36,792 nucleotides of DNA from Deltaproteobacteria bacterium SM23_61 (GTDB lineage: Bacteria > Desulfobacterota > SM23-61): the NCBI GenBank assembly GCA_001304105.1, contig LJUR01000014.1, forward strand, positions 1-36,792, read 5' to 3'. Every line of letters starts with the position of its first letter. Positions within the stretch are counted from its first letter, which is position 1. This document shows positions 7,550 through 15,794 of the stretch, in pieces. A program made the position numbers and the translations under genes. Below the pieces are notes generated by a model. The model worked only from the letters and a program-made list of their open reading frames with translations. It did not search any database and had not been told where the DNA came from.

Positions 7550-8935
7550 TCAGGCGAAAAACTGGAGCAGCGAGAGGAGCTCCTTTTGGTTTTCCAGATT
7601 TTCAACGAAATCGAGAATTTTTTCCCCCCTCTCCTCTGGCAAGGGAGGCTGCGCGAATCCCGCGCAGCGGCGGAATTTTTCCTCGACTTCCTGCAGGGTC
7701 AACGGATTGTCCGGGCTTCCCTTGCGTTCGAGGACTTTCCGGCGAAGCCTTTCTCCCTTTTTCGTCCGCAGTTCAACGACGGCCGGCGAAACGTAACTTT
7801 GAAAATCCTTTTCCAATTGGCCGTCCACGAGGCAGTCGACCCGTTGGGCCATCTTGAGAACTTCCGGGTTACGGATCTCCTCCATCGTAAAATCATCCAG
7901 GAAGACCTTCTTTCTTACCAGGGCAGCGGCCACTGTATAGGGAAGGCTGAATTGCGCCTGGGGAATCGTCTCGGGCATGCGCGTCTTTTCCAAGGGCAGG
8001 CACACAAAATTGAATCCCTGCTGGTTCACTTTGACCATGACCCCATCCACGTCATCGGGGGTCAAATCCCGCTCGGCGAGGATATCCAGGACGGCATCGA
8101 TGGCCGCGTGCGTATGCATGCAACAGGGGTACTTTTTCAGGGTCACATGAACTCCTTCGAATTTTTCCCCGAGACCTTCCAGAAGATGCCTGCGGTCGTA
8201 TTGGCCGCGGTGATAAACGGGATAATATCCGAATTTTCCTTCCAGAACCTCTTTGGCTGCGGTAAGGCCTCCCCGGGCAAAAACCCCCGCATAAATACCC
8301 GCTTGAGCGGCCAATCCCTGACAAAAGCGCGTCGCCAGGGTTCCCTCCAGGAGGTTTTGGGAATTCCCCGAGGTCTGGCTGTAGGCCAGGCCCATGGCAT
8401 GAATCATTTTTTCCTCATCCAGCCCGAGAACCCTTCCGACCACTCCGGCGCACCCAAAAGCGGCATACTGGTACGTTACGTTCATGCCGCTCAGCCCGGA
8501 GGGAATCTTGTGGGTCCGGCCCATCCGGCACATCAGGTCGATCCCCAGGGTGACGGCGGTCAAAAATTCCCGGCCCTCCAAGCCGCCCCTCATTTCGGCG
8601 GCGGCCAGGGCCGCAGGGACGATCGAAGCGCTGGCATGCATCGTACCGGGCTCAAAGACATCGTCGAAGTCCACCGCCCGGGCCATCATGCCGTTGGCCA
8701 GAGCAGCCAGGAAAGCCGGGACCTTCCTGCGCGACCGGAAGATCGTGCTTTCTTCCTTCCCGCCCCATTCCAGCGCCTGGGCAACGACCTCGGGGCAACC
8801 CTGGGCGTTCGTCCCCGCGAACATGGCCGCAAATGTATCCAAGACGCTCTTCTTCGTGGCGGCGTGAACCTGGGGTGGAATATCTTCAAACTGAATCCCG
8901 ATCAGGTTTCGAACCAATGGAACGATGGCGTCCAT
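7550..8935 (-). CDS. MmgE/PrpD family protein
   Basis: 461 aa, standard length. AAAGGA lies 9 bases before ATG 8935. Family marks include VLDTFAAMFAG near the N-terminus, ANGMMARAVDFDDVF, GTMHASASIVPAALAAAE and the lid segment KKYPCCMHTHAAIDAVL. The family covers 2-methylcitrate dehydratase, cis-aconitate decarboxylase and iminodisuccinate epimerase, all acting on small polycarboxylates in the cytoplasm. It sits directly upstream of the tctB-tctA-tctC genes, which carry polycarboxylate-type substrates, so the enzyme probably acts on the imported compound. Which reaction cannot be decided from sequence. Confidence 0.9.
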   Translation of the reverse strand: MDAIVPLVRNLIGIQFEDIPPQVHAATKKSVLDTFAAMFAGTNAQGCPEVVAQALEWGGKEESTIFRSRRKVPAFLAALANGMMARAVDFDDVFEPGTMHASASIVPAALAAAEMRGGLEGREFLTAVTLGIDLMCRMGRTHKIPSGLSGMNVTYQYAAFGCAGVVGRVLGLDEEKMIHAMGLAYSQTSGNSQNLLEGTLATRFCQGLAAQAGIYAGVFARGGLTAAKEVLEGKFGYYPVYHRGQYDRRHLLEGLGEKFEGVHVTLKKYPCCMHTHAAIDAVLDILAERDLTPDDVDGVMVKVNQQGFNFVCLPLEKTRMPETIPQAQFSLPYTVAAALVRKKVFLDDFTMEEIRNPEVLKMAQRVDCLVDGQLEKDFQSYVSPAVVELRTKKGERLRRKVLERKGSPDNPLTLQEVEEKFRRCAGFAQPPLPEERGEKILDFVENLENQKELLSLLQFFA

Positions 8936-9010
8936 CGCCGAGTTCCTTTCCCGCCCCCCCTCAAGGGCAAAAGGACGGAATGGGCCTTCCGATCCAATCC
9001 GCCCGGAGGA

Positions 9011-9838
9011 CTAATACTTCTGGTATTTTTGCTGCCGGGGCGGCGATTTTTTCATATTCAGCCCCATCTTCTCCCCGAGGTCCCGGTACTTGGGCTTCAG
9101 GTCGTATTCCTCCTTGTACTCCTGGAGCATGGGGATCCCCCAGTTGTGTTTCTGCAGCCAATGAATCCCCTTGATGAAATCAGGGAGCATTTCCGGAACG
9201 ATGGTGAATAGGATCTCGTCATCCTGGGCAGCCGCCAGGCGGCGGTCCCCCTTGCACGGAATGGCGATCTGGCATTCCCGCTTCAGTAAAGAGGGGACCG
9301 TGGCGTACACGCAAGCCGCATGGCCGGAGAGCTGGGCGTGGATGTCCTTGCCGTCGATCCAGTTTTTCACGATGATCAACTGGCTGGTCTGCATGCCGTT
9401 GACATGCATGACAATGACGTCAGGCATGAAATTGCAGGTATGGGCCGGGGCGGACACGATCCCCTGGTACCGGCCATACTCCAGGTGGGGCATGTTCTTG
9501 CACCATTCGGATGCCGCCTTCAGGTCCCGCACACTGTCCGGATAGCGGTGATGCCCCTCGAGGAAATACGGGGTGTGCTCCACCAATCCCAGGCCGATGG
9601 CCGGCTCCACGCACCAGTTGTCGTTTTTAAACATGGCGATCGTCAATCCGTCCCGCTGCGAACGGGCGAAGGCCTGGCAGAGGGAATACTTGTGCTTCCA
9701 GTCCCGGGTGGGGATAATGGCTCCTTGGGGAACCTCCTTCTTATTTTTCAGCATCTTGACGGCAATGGGATGCACCCGCATGCGCAGCCACTGCTCGAGC
9801 TCTTTGCTGCATTCGTGAATTTTCTTAAGTGATATCAT
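9011..9838 (-). CDS. DUF169 family protein
   Basis: 275 aa from ATG 9838, preceded by AGAGGAAAAAC; longer in-frame starts lie in a purine-rich linker and were not chosen. DUF169 marks are the N-terminal LEQWLRMRVHPIAVKML, then LCQAFARSQRDGLTI, CVEPAIGLGLV and a conserved middle with several Cys (about 12 Cys and Trp-rich motifs in all). No signal peptide. DUF169 proteins have no settled function; the conserved Cys suggest a metal or redox cofactor. It lies between the GntR regulator and the MmgE/PrpD gene, so it likely belongs to the same catabolic route. A 131-base gap to the regulator holds only A/G-rich (minus strand) sequence. Confidence 0.8.
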   Translation of the reverse strand: MISLKKIHECSKELEQWLRMRVHPIAVKMLKNKKEVPQGAIIPTRDWKHKYSLCQAFARSQRDGLTIAMFKNDNWCVEPAIGLGLVEHTPYFLEGHHRYPDSVRDLKAASEWCKNMPHLEYGRYQGIVSAPAHTCNFMPDVIVMHVNGMQTSQLIIVKNWIDGKDIHAQLSGHAACVYATVPSLLKRECQIAIPCKGDRRLAAAQDDEILFTIVPEMLPDFIKGIHWLQKHNWGIPMLQEYKEEYDLKPKYRDLGEKMGLNMKKSPPRQQKYQKY

Positions 9839-9969
9839 GTTTTTCCTCTTCCCCTGACTCGGCCTCCTTTTCCCTTTCCCTCGATTCATTCCCTTTGACC
9901 TCCCTTTGTTTTTTTGCCTTGTTTGATCCAGGCTCCTTGAGGTAACACCTGTGAGAACCGTCTTCAAAT

Positions 9970-10728
9970 TTATCCATCCAGCATCCTCGAGCCCCTCTTC
10001 CCGGATTTCCCCTTCGGCGCCGATGGGGGACCGACAATCCTTCCTTTCTTCTCGATTTTCAATTTCTGGGCAAGAAATTCCACTGCCTGGCTGTAGTGGG
10101 CTTTCATGAGCGCCCGGATTTTTGGCAGGTCTTTTTCCTTGCAGGCCTGCAGCATCCGCTGGTGCTCCACAATGGATCTTTCCATTCTCACCTGGTACAG
10201 GGTCAGGTTTTGGAACCAGCAGGTTCTTTTATCCGCGTCGCAAAAAATCTCGTAGAGCTTTTGATTGTTCAGGCTCTTGGCGATTTCGTGATGGAATTGC
10301 CAGTTAACCTTGCGGTAGCCCTCCACATCCTGCTTTTCGACCCGCTGCTTCATCTCCCCGATCAATTTGGCCAGATCACTGAAAAAACCTCTGTCCGGCT
10401 GGAGAGATTTTTCACCGAGTGCAGATGCCTCGATCAATTCTTTGATGGAATAATTTTCCTCGATTTCTCTTCGGTTGATCCCGATGACTTCCCGCCCTTT
10501 CCGGTTTCTTCCCGTGGCGATCACCAATCCCCATCGCTCCAGGCTGAGCAGGGCCTCCCGCACGGGGACGCGACTGATCTCCAGCCGGTCCGCAATTTCC
10601 CTTTCGATCAGCCGGTCTCCCGGCTTGATCTTCCCGGAAAGGATCTCTTCTTCCAGAATCCTGAAGACCTGCTGGGCGATCGTTTGGACCGGTTTAATGA
10701 TCTTTCTTCGGTTCATCCTGCTACCCAT
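9970..10728 (-). CDS. GntR-family repressor, FadR-type with FCD domain
   Basis: 252 aa. Residues about 12-80 form the winged helix (LSGKIKPGDRLIEREIADRL, SRVPVREALLSLERWGLV). The rest is an FCD ligand-binding domain with the metal-site histidines seen in FHHEIAKSLNN, VEHQRMLQA and MKAHYSQAV. It starts 8 bases after the cupin stop, with AGGGG upstream, so the regulator is made from the operon it probably controls. FCD regulators usually release DNA on binding an organic acid. A fitting operator, TTTGGTATAC-N8-GTATGCCAAA, overlaps the operon promoter at 15581-15608. The basic, Pro/Gly/Ser-rich tail (last 25 residues) is probably disordered. Confidence 0.92.
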   Translation of the reverse strand: MGSRMNRRKIIKPVQTIAQQVFRILEEEILSGKIKPGDRLIEREIADRLEISRVPVREALLSLERWGLVIATGRNRKGREVIGINRREIEENYSIKELIEASALGEKSLQPDRGFFSDLAKLIGEMKQRVEKQDVEGYRKVNWQFHHEIAKSLNNQKLYEIFCDADKRTCWFQNLTLYQVRMERSIVEHQRMLQACKEKDLPKIRALMKAHYSQAVEFLAQKLKIEKKGRIVGPPSAPKGKSGKRGSRMLDG

Positions 10729-10736
10729 CCGGACCC

Positions 10737-11132
10737 CTAGCGATACCGGGCGCCGCTCAGAACATTTACCAGGTATCCCTTCCCCCCGGCAAACCGGATC
10801 GCATGTTGCATCCCCGCAGGAACGAGAATCGAAGCCGGGCCCTTGACTCGATGTTTCTCCGCCCCCAGCATCACCTCCAATTCCAAATCCCCGAGAAGAC
10901 AGTACAATTGATTCACCTCGTGGGTGTGCAGGGAGGGGCCTGCTCTCAATTCATCCTTCACTTCCCGGTTCACCTGGCGCACCAGGAGGGTCACGTCCGA
11001 CTCCGGGACCATTTCGCGGTCCATGAATTTGAAGAGCGGACCGATCTCCTCCTCCATTTTGGGAATATCATGATGGACCAGCTCCTCGATGGCCTGCGGC
11101 TTCACGATGAATCTTTTCATTTTTTGTTCCAT
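10737..11132 (-). CDS. Cupin-domain protein
   Basis: 131 aa from ATG 11132; GGAGG lies 8 bases upstream. One cupin barrel is visible: motif 1 around GPSLHTHEVNQLYCLLGDLE and motif 2 around PASILVPAGMQHAIRF. Two His in HTH, a Glu and the His of MQH fit a metal site. Such single-domain cupins act as isomerases, small dioxygenases or sugar/acid-binding proteins. It sits between a creatininase-family gene and the GntR gene with gaps of 24 and 8 bases. Substrate unknown. Confidence 0.85.
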   Translation of the reverse strand: MEQKMKRFIVKPQAIEELVHHDIPKMEEEIGPLFKFMDREMVPESDVTLLVRQVNREVKDELRAGPSLHTHEVNQLYCLLGDLELEVMLGAEKHRVKGPASILVPAGMQHAIRFAGGKGYLVNVLSGARYR

Positions 11133-11156
11133 CGCCTGGCCTCCTCGGCGCTCCTG

Positions 11157-11960
11157 CTAGCCTGATACCGTCCGGGCCTCAATGGGGAGCTTTTGGAACT
11201 CCCTGACGTAATCCCGAATAAAATCCACCCACAGGGAAAGAATTTTTTCTCCTTTTTCTTTCGTGGCCGCCATCGGGTCGCCCATCACGCCGGATTTTGT
11301 CACCTCGTCGGACAGGTGGTAAGCATAGGCCGAGATTCCTTTGAAGGTCACCTGGGGGCTGCCCTTTTGGACGAAACTATCGATCCTGGCTTTGACGTAT
11401 TCTTTTTGGGCCTTGGTCATGTCCACCAATTCTGGGCGGAGCGCCAGCATGACGCTGGTCATGATCTCCCCCGCATGGAGAAACACTTTTTCCTTCAGTT
11501 CCGGGATGTCCTTCCCCATCTGATTGGCCGTCCCCCAGAGATTCACCATGCCAACCCGGGCCGCCGAACGGCGGACAAGCTCATGGGCCACCTCCATGAT
11601 TGCGGGATCATTTCCCACATGGGAATTGATGAACATGATCCGACGAAGTCCATGCTCCACGAGACCGTCGCAAATTTCACGCAAAACCTGGGTCAGCGTA
11701 GAAAGCCGGATGGAGAGGGTCCCGGGAAACCCCATGTGCCATTCCGAATAGGTGACCGAAACAAGCGGGGCGACCAAAAGTTTCGTCCCCGCGGCCACCC
11801 TTTTCGCAACCTCCAGGGCGACGATGGAATCAACACCCAGCGGCAGGTGGTAGCCTTCCACTTCCACCGACCCTGTGGGGATTAGAACCGTATCGGTTTC
11901 TTTTCTCGCCTCGACAAACTCCGTCCAGCTCATTTCTTCCAACAGTTTCTTTTCGACCAT
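11157..11960 (-). CDS. Creatininase-family amidohydrolase
   Basis: 267 aa from ATG 11960, chosen for AGGAGG nine bases upstream; a longer in-frame start at 12137 overlaps the permease gene. The fold signature is present: GSVEVEGYHLPLGVD (residues 30-44), INSHVGND (111-118) and HAGEIMTS (162-169). In creatininase the metal ligands are Glu34, His36, Asp45, His120 and Glu122; here Glu33, Asp44 and His114 match, but the His36 position is Glu35 (EVEG instead of EQHG). The family opens cyclic or linear amides (creatinine, formamido-pyrimidine). Following the TRAP permease by 37 bases, it probably acts on the TRAP cargo. Exact substrate unknown. Confidence 0.85.
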   Translation of the reverse strand: MVEKKLLEEMSWTEFVEARKETDTVLIPTGSVEVEGYHLPLGVDSIVALEVAKRVAAGTKLLVAPLVSVTYSEWHMGFPGTLSIRLSTLTQVLREICDGLVEHGLRRIMFINSHVGNDPAIMEVAHELVRRSAARVGMVNLWGTANQMGKDIPELKEKVFLHAGEIMTSVMLALRPELVDMTKAQKEYVKARIDSFVQKGSPQVTFKGISAYAYHLSDEVTKSGVMGDPMAATKEKGEKILSLWVDFIRDYVREFQKLPIEARTVSG

Positions 11961-11997
11961 TCCTTGTTTCCTCCTTTTCCGAGTTCGGTTTCCGCTT

Positions 11998-13983
11998 TCA
12001 ACGTGGAAGGCGATTCCGATCTTTTGCAAACCATGCCCTGGGCGGGCGAAAGCCCCCGCTGAACCAATCGTCAACCTTCGCAGAGTAGGGAAATATTTTT
12101 TGAATTCCAATGAGGGTACCGAACAGCCCGAACCCAACGGCGTCGGTCAGCAGCCCCGGTTTGATCAAAACCAAGGAGGCGATCACCAACCCCGCTCTCT
12201 CCGGAATGGTTGCCCGCCTGAAAAGCCAGCCCTCCACGCCGGCCGAGAGGGCCACGATGCCGCAAACGGCCGTACAGAGGACCCAAAGAACATAGGGAGC
12301 CCTGCCGATCATTAACATGGAAGGATCATAGACGAACATGAAGGGAACGATGAAGGCGGCGATCCCGATGCGGCAGGCCGCGAAACCGGTGCGCATGGGA
12401 TTGGCCCCGGAGATCGCCCCCGCGGCGAAAGCCGCCAGGCAAACAGGCGGGGTAATCGCCGAGATGCAGCCGAAATAGAAACAAAAAAGATGGGCGGCGA
12501 TGGGCTTGACGCCCAATTCGAGCAAGGCAGGGACGACGATCGTCACCAGGGTAAGGTATACCGCCGTAGCCGGCATGCCCATGCCCAGGATGATGGAGGC
12601 GATCATCACATAGACCAGAGTCAACCAGAGTTCGCCTCCCGCCGCCATGACCAGGATATGCGCGAATTTCATCCCCAACCCCGAGATGTAAACCGACCCG
12701 ATGATGATCCCCGCGCAGGCGCAGGCCATGCCGACCGTGACCGCCGCCCGGGATCCTTCCTCCAGCGCGGACAGGAATCCCACCGGGTTGAGCCGGGTTT
12801 CTTTTTTCAAGGAGCTGAACAGAAGCAGGCAGAGAATGGCCCAAAAAGCGGCCATCATCTCCGTATAACCCAGAGCCAGAAATAGGATCAGCGCCACGAC
12901 GGCAATGAGAAGGTGTCCTCCGGCGGCAAGGGTCTTTCGGAAGGATGGCAGATCCTTCTTATCGATCGGCCTCAATCCTTCTTTCTTGGCCTCGAAATGG
13001 ACCATCATCATCACGGAGGCGAAATAGAGCACGGCCGGGATCAAGGCGTGGATGCAGACCTGCAGGTAGGGGACAGAGAGAAACTGGGCGATAATGAAGG
13101 CGGCCGCTCCCATGATGGGGGGCATCAGGATGCCGCCGGTGGAGGCGACGGTTTCCACGGCCCCGGCGAAAAGAGGGCGATAGCCCACGGATTTCATCAA
13201 AGGGATGGTGAAAGATCCCGTCGCGACCACGTTGGCCACGCCGCTCCCGGAAAGCGTCCCCATGAATGCGCTGGCCAGGACCGCTGTTTTCGCCGGCCCG
13301 CCGGTCAGGCGCCCGGCGATGGAATAGGCCAGGTTGATGAAAAAATTCCCCGCCCCCGTCCGAATCAGGAAGGAGCTGAAAAGAAGAAACAGGATAATGA
13401 ACGACGAGACCACCATGAGAGGCAAAGAAAATAGGGCGATGTCGCTGAAGGTCACATCCACGAACCGAATCCAGGGAGTGGGCGGGCTGTTCAGAAGTCC
13501 CGGGAAATAATTGCCGAAGACCGTATGAATGATGAAAAATCCCGTAATGATGACCATCGGCCAGCCAACGGTCCGCCGGGTGGCCTCCAGGACCAAAAAG
13601 ATGGCGGCTGAACCCACAAGGGTATCCATCCGGGTGGGGGCGCCCCAGCGAAGCTGAAGTTCGTCGAGGTCATACAAAATATACACTTCGATCCCGACCG
13701 CCAGCAGAATCAGGAGGACATCCAGAAAAAAAAGCCCCCGAAATGCCTGCGGGCGGGAATTTCCCCGGAAGGGGTGGAGAAAGAAAGTAAGGACCAGAAT
13801 GAAGGTGAGAAAAGCGGACCGGTGTGCCAAGGCCGTGGGCTCGCCAAAGTAGGCCGTAAAGAGATGGTAGAACCCCATATAAACGGCAATCAATGAAATC
13901 AGGATGAGCCGGAGGGTCGCCGGGGAAATTTTTTCTGCGGCGAGAAAACACTCGAAAAAGCTCTCTCGTTTGAAGGGTTCCAT
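11998..13983 (-). CDS. TRAP transporter permease, fused 4TM/12TM type
   Basis: 661 aa, matching the DctQ-DctM fused permeases that pair with TAXI binding proteins. The first about 180 residues give DctQ-like helices; the rest is DctM-like, with GTLSGSGVANVVATGSFTIP, GGILMPPIMGAAAFIIAQF, ILGMGMPATAVYLTLV and SAITPPVCLAAFAAGAISG, all typical. AGAGG precedes ATG 13983. The C-terminal about 35 residues are hydrophilic. The TAXI gene lies 68 bases upstream, so the two form a full transporter. It uses an ion gradient to import an organic solute, identity unknown. Confidence 0.93.
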   Translation of the reverse strand: MEPFKRESFFECFLAAEKISPATLRLILISLIAVYMGFYHLFTAYFGEPTALAHRSAFLTFILVLTFFLHPFRGNSRPQAFRGLFFLDVLLILLAVGIEVYILYDLDELQLRWGAPTRMDTLVGSAAIFLVLEATRRTVGWPMVIITGFFIIHTVFGNYFPGLLNSPPTPWIRFVDVTFSDIALFSLPLMVVSSFIILFLLFSSFLIRTGAGNFFINLAYSIAGRLTGGPAKTAVLASAFMGTLSGSGVANVVATGSFTIPLMKSVGYRPLFAGAVETVASTGGILMPPIMGAAAFIIAQFLSVPYLQVCIHALIPAVLYFASVMMMVHFEAKKEGLRPIDKKDLPSFRKTLAAGGHLLIAVVALILFLALGYTEMMAAFWAILCLLLFSSLKKETRLNPVGFLSALEEGSRAAVTVGMACACAGIIIGSVYISGLGMKFAHILVMAAGGELWLTLVYVMIASIILGMGMPATAVYLTLVTIVVPALLELGVKPIAAHLFCFYFGCISAITPPVCLAAFAAGAISGANPMRTGFAACRIGIAAFIVPFMFVYDPSMLMIGRAPYVLWVLCTAVCGIVALSAGVEGWLFRRATIPERAGLVIASLVLIKPGLLTDAVGFGLFGTLIGIQKIFPYSAKVDDWFSGGFRPPRAWFAKDRNRLPR

Positions 13984-14051
13984 TTGTAGACCTCTACTGC
14001 CCTTTGGCGAGAAGAGGGACGCCTCGTCCCTCTCCCCTTTTCACCCCACCG

Positions 14052-15035
14052 TCACTTCACCAGTCCTTTTTCCTTGAAATACCGCATGGCCCCGGGATGG
14101 ACGGGAATCATATTGCCGATCAGCGGCGTGTTCATGGCCATATCTTTGGCCGGAACATACTGATGGTATTTTTTCTGATTCTCGGCAACCGCCTTGGCGA
14201 TTCGATAGACCAACTCCTCGTCCAAGTCCGCACGGCAGATCAGGGTTGTCACCGCCATAATGCTGTGGACATCCTCCTTCTGATCTTCGTCGAAGGTTCC
14301 TTTGGGGACCACGAGTTCCGCGATGCCCGGAGTGGCATCGAGAATTTTTTGGATATGTTTCTGATCCATGGACAAGAGCTTGATCCCCGGGCTCACCTTC
14401 AGGTTCAGAAAATTGGCGTGATTCAGCGGAAACATACAGGCAATCGCATCGAGATGCTTGTCCTTCAACATATTCACCCGCTCGCGATCGCCCAGGATAT
14501 TCACCACTCCTCCCTTGGCCTTGATGCTGTCGAAGGTGATCCCGTAGGCCTTGAGCGTAGCCTGAGACAATACGTAGGTCGTCTGCCCCACCTTGGCGGG
14601 CGAAATCTTTTTGTCGGCCAGGTCCGCGAGCGAATTGATTTTACTTTCCTTGCGTACCACCCAGACGAAGGGAAGGGAATACATGGAAATGAGGTGGCGA
14701 ATCTCCTTATGGGGTTTATCAAAGGGCTTTACCCCCTGGTAAGCCTGCACCTGGGTGTTGGAAAGGCACATGCCGACCTGGCCGCCCCCGCCCTGGAGCA
14801 ATTTCGCGTTGGCCACTCCCCCGCCGGGACCGGGCTTGGTGGTCAGCGCCGGGATTGCCTGGTGGATAATCTCCGCCGTCAATGAAGCCACCGGGTGCCA
14901 GCCGCCCCCCAACGATCCGTTGTAGACCGTCAGGTAAGACATCTTCGGCTTCCATTCCGCGTTGGCGGCAACGGCAATCAGGAGGACACTCAAGAAAACA
15001 ACGAAACCGATCTTTCCCGTTTTTTTCCGGCTCAT
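14052..15035 (-). CDS. TAXI-family TRAP solute-binding protein
   Basis: 327 aa from ATG 15035, with AGGAGGG 7 bases upstream. A signal peptide ends at ANA (residues 24-26) before EWKP. The mature part shows TAXI-family marks: TVYNGSLGGGWHPVASLTAEI, GPGGGVANAKLLQGGGGQVGMC, KISPAKVGQTT, then a C-terminal HPGAMRYFKEKG. The protein binds a solute in the periplasm and delivers it to the fused permease encoded next. Second gene of the operon. Confidence 0.93.
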   Translation of the reverse strand: MSRKKTGKIGFVVFLSVLLIAVAANAEWKPKMSYLTVYNGSLGGGWHPVASLTAEIIHQAIPALTTKPGPGGGVANAKLLQGGGGQVGMCLSNTQVQAYQGVKPFDKPHKEIRHLISMYSLPFVWVVRKESKINSLADLADKKISPAKVGQTTYVLSQATLKAYGITFDSIKAKGGVVNILGDRERVNMLKDKHLDAIACMFPLNHANFLNLKVSPGIKLLSMDQKHIQKILDATPGIAELVVPKGTFDEDQKEDVHSIMAVTTLICRADLDEELVYRIAKAVAENQKKYHQYVPAKDMAMNTPLIGNMIPVHPGAMRYFKEKGLVK

Positions 15036-15216
15036 GAAGATCCCTCCTTTTCCTGAAAATTGGAGCGCATCAAATTTGGGTATCCCATCTTCTTTTACAA
15101 TTTCTTTTTTATCACCCCCATCCTTGTTGGATTGCGGAAAACCATCCAAAATTTCCCCCCCCTGACCTTCCTCTTCTTTCCCCCTTTTCATGGGAGAGGA
15201 TGCCAGCTCCGCACTC

Positions 15217-15384
15217 CTACCGCCGATCCCGCATCCAGAAAAATCCCATCATGGCAAGGAAGGTTATGCCTATCGTCCCGACCAAAAAGAGATTAAAGTG
15301 CCCCTGGTGAAAATGAGACTTGCCCAGAAACACGAGAACCGCGACAAGGGCCGCGATAAGAACCCACCCGTATTTGTTCGCCAT
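15217..15384 (-). CDS. 55-aa two-helix membrane protein, first gene of the operon
   Basis: Start at ATG 15384 (MANKYGWVLIAALVAV...), with AGAGGG about 9 bases upstream; a start at 15420 is possible. Two hydrophobic segments, about residues 5-20 and 30-49, flank a His-rich turn (KSHFHQGHF), and the end is basic (RDRR). I do not recognise a family. It is the first gene after the operon promoter, 181 bases before the TAXI gene, so it may be a helper subunit of the TRAP system. Confidence 0.6.
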   Translation of the reverse strand: MANKYGWVLIAALVAVLVFLGKSHFHQGHFNLFLVGTIGITFLAMMGFFWMRDRR

Positions 15385-15580
15385 GGAGTTTTCCCTCTCT
15401 TGTCCGGGGTACCCGGTCATGCGGTTTTTTCCGCGGGATCCAGGATTACGGGCTGCCCGGATCTTTTCCCCTCCGGTGCGCGGACAGTCCTAGAATCGAT
15501 CGGCGATTTCCATGAGGAACAAAACTTCCCTTTCTTGCGCACCCCCGGCACGCGCCTGAGATTTAAAATGGAGGGCAGGA

Positions 15581-15608
15581 TTTGGTATACCGGATACAGT
15601 ATGCCAAA
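15581..15608 (-). promoter_or_regulatory. Likely GntR operator, 10-bp inverted repeat
   Basis: TTTGGTATAC (15581-15590) and GTATGCCAAA (15599-15608) are inverted copies matching at 9 of 10 bases, 8 bases apart. The TGGTATACC-like half-site is of the kind bound by FCD-type GntR regulators. It overlaps the spacer and -10 zone of the promoter just upstream, the classic place for a repressor site. Confidence 0.7.
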
Positions 15609-15619
15609 AAATTTGTCAA
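15597..15619 (-). promoter_or_regulatory. Sigma-70-type promoter of the long minus-strand operon
   Basis: On the minus strand a perfect -35 TTGACA (15619-15614) is followed, 17 bases on, by TATCCG as the best-placed -10 (3 of 6 matches). The next gene on this strand starts at 15384. The -35 is convincing, the -10 is poor, which would suit a promoter needing help or held in check. Confidence 0.55.
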
Positions 15620-15710
15620 GTCTTTTTTCAGGATCAAATTTCCGACAACGGCGGTTTCTGGGCCGAGAAGTGGTCCCGCCGGCGGCGAAAAATATCGGCA
15701 ATTCATTGCT

Positions 15711-15757
15711 GTGGGAAATAGGGGGAATAGGGGACATACGTTAGGTTGTAAGTTGTA
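15711..15757. repeat. Short repeat-like tract AATAGGGGGAATAGGGGACAT
   Basis: The words GGAAATAGGGGGAATAGGGG then ACATACGTTAGG repeat AATAGGGG twice in tandem. Such tracts often border transposon-linked elements in environmental genomes; no transposase is present here. Confidence 0.25.
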
Positions 15758-15794
15758 CGCAAGGGGAGCGAAAAGGGGGTCCAGGAGAGAAGAT

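Noticed and set aside
7586-9211. A 541-codon open frame on the plus strand across the MmgE/PrpD gene
   Set aside because: It is antisense to a clear family member and runs on into the DUF169 gene; its composition is that of a shadow frame.
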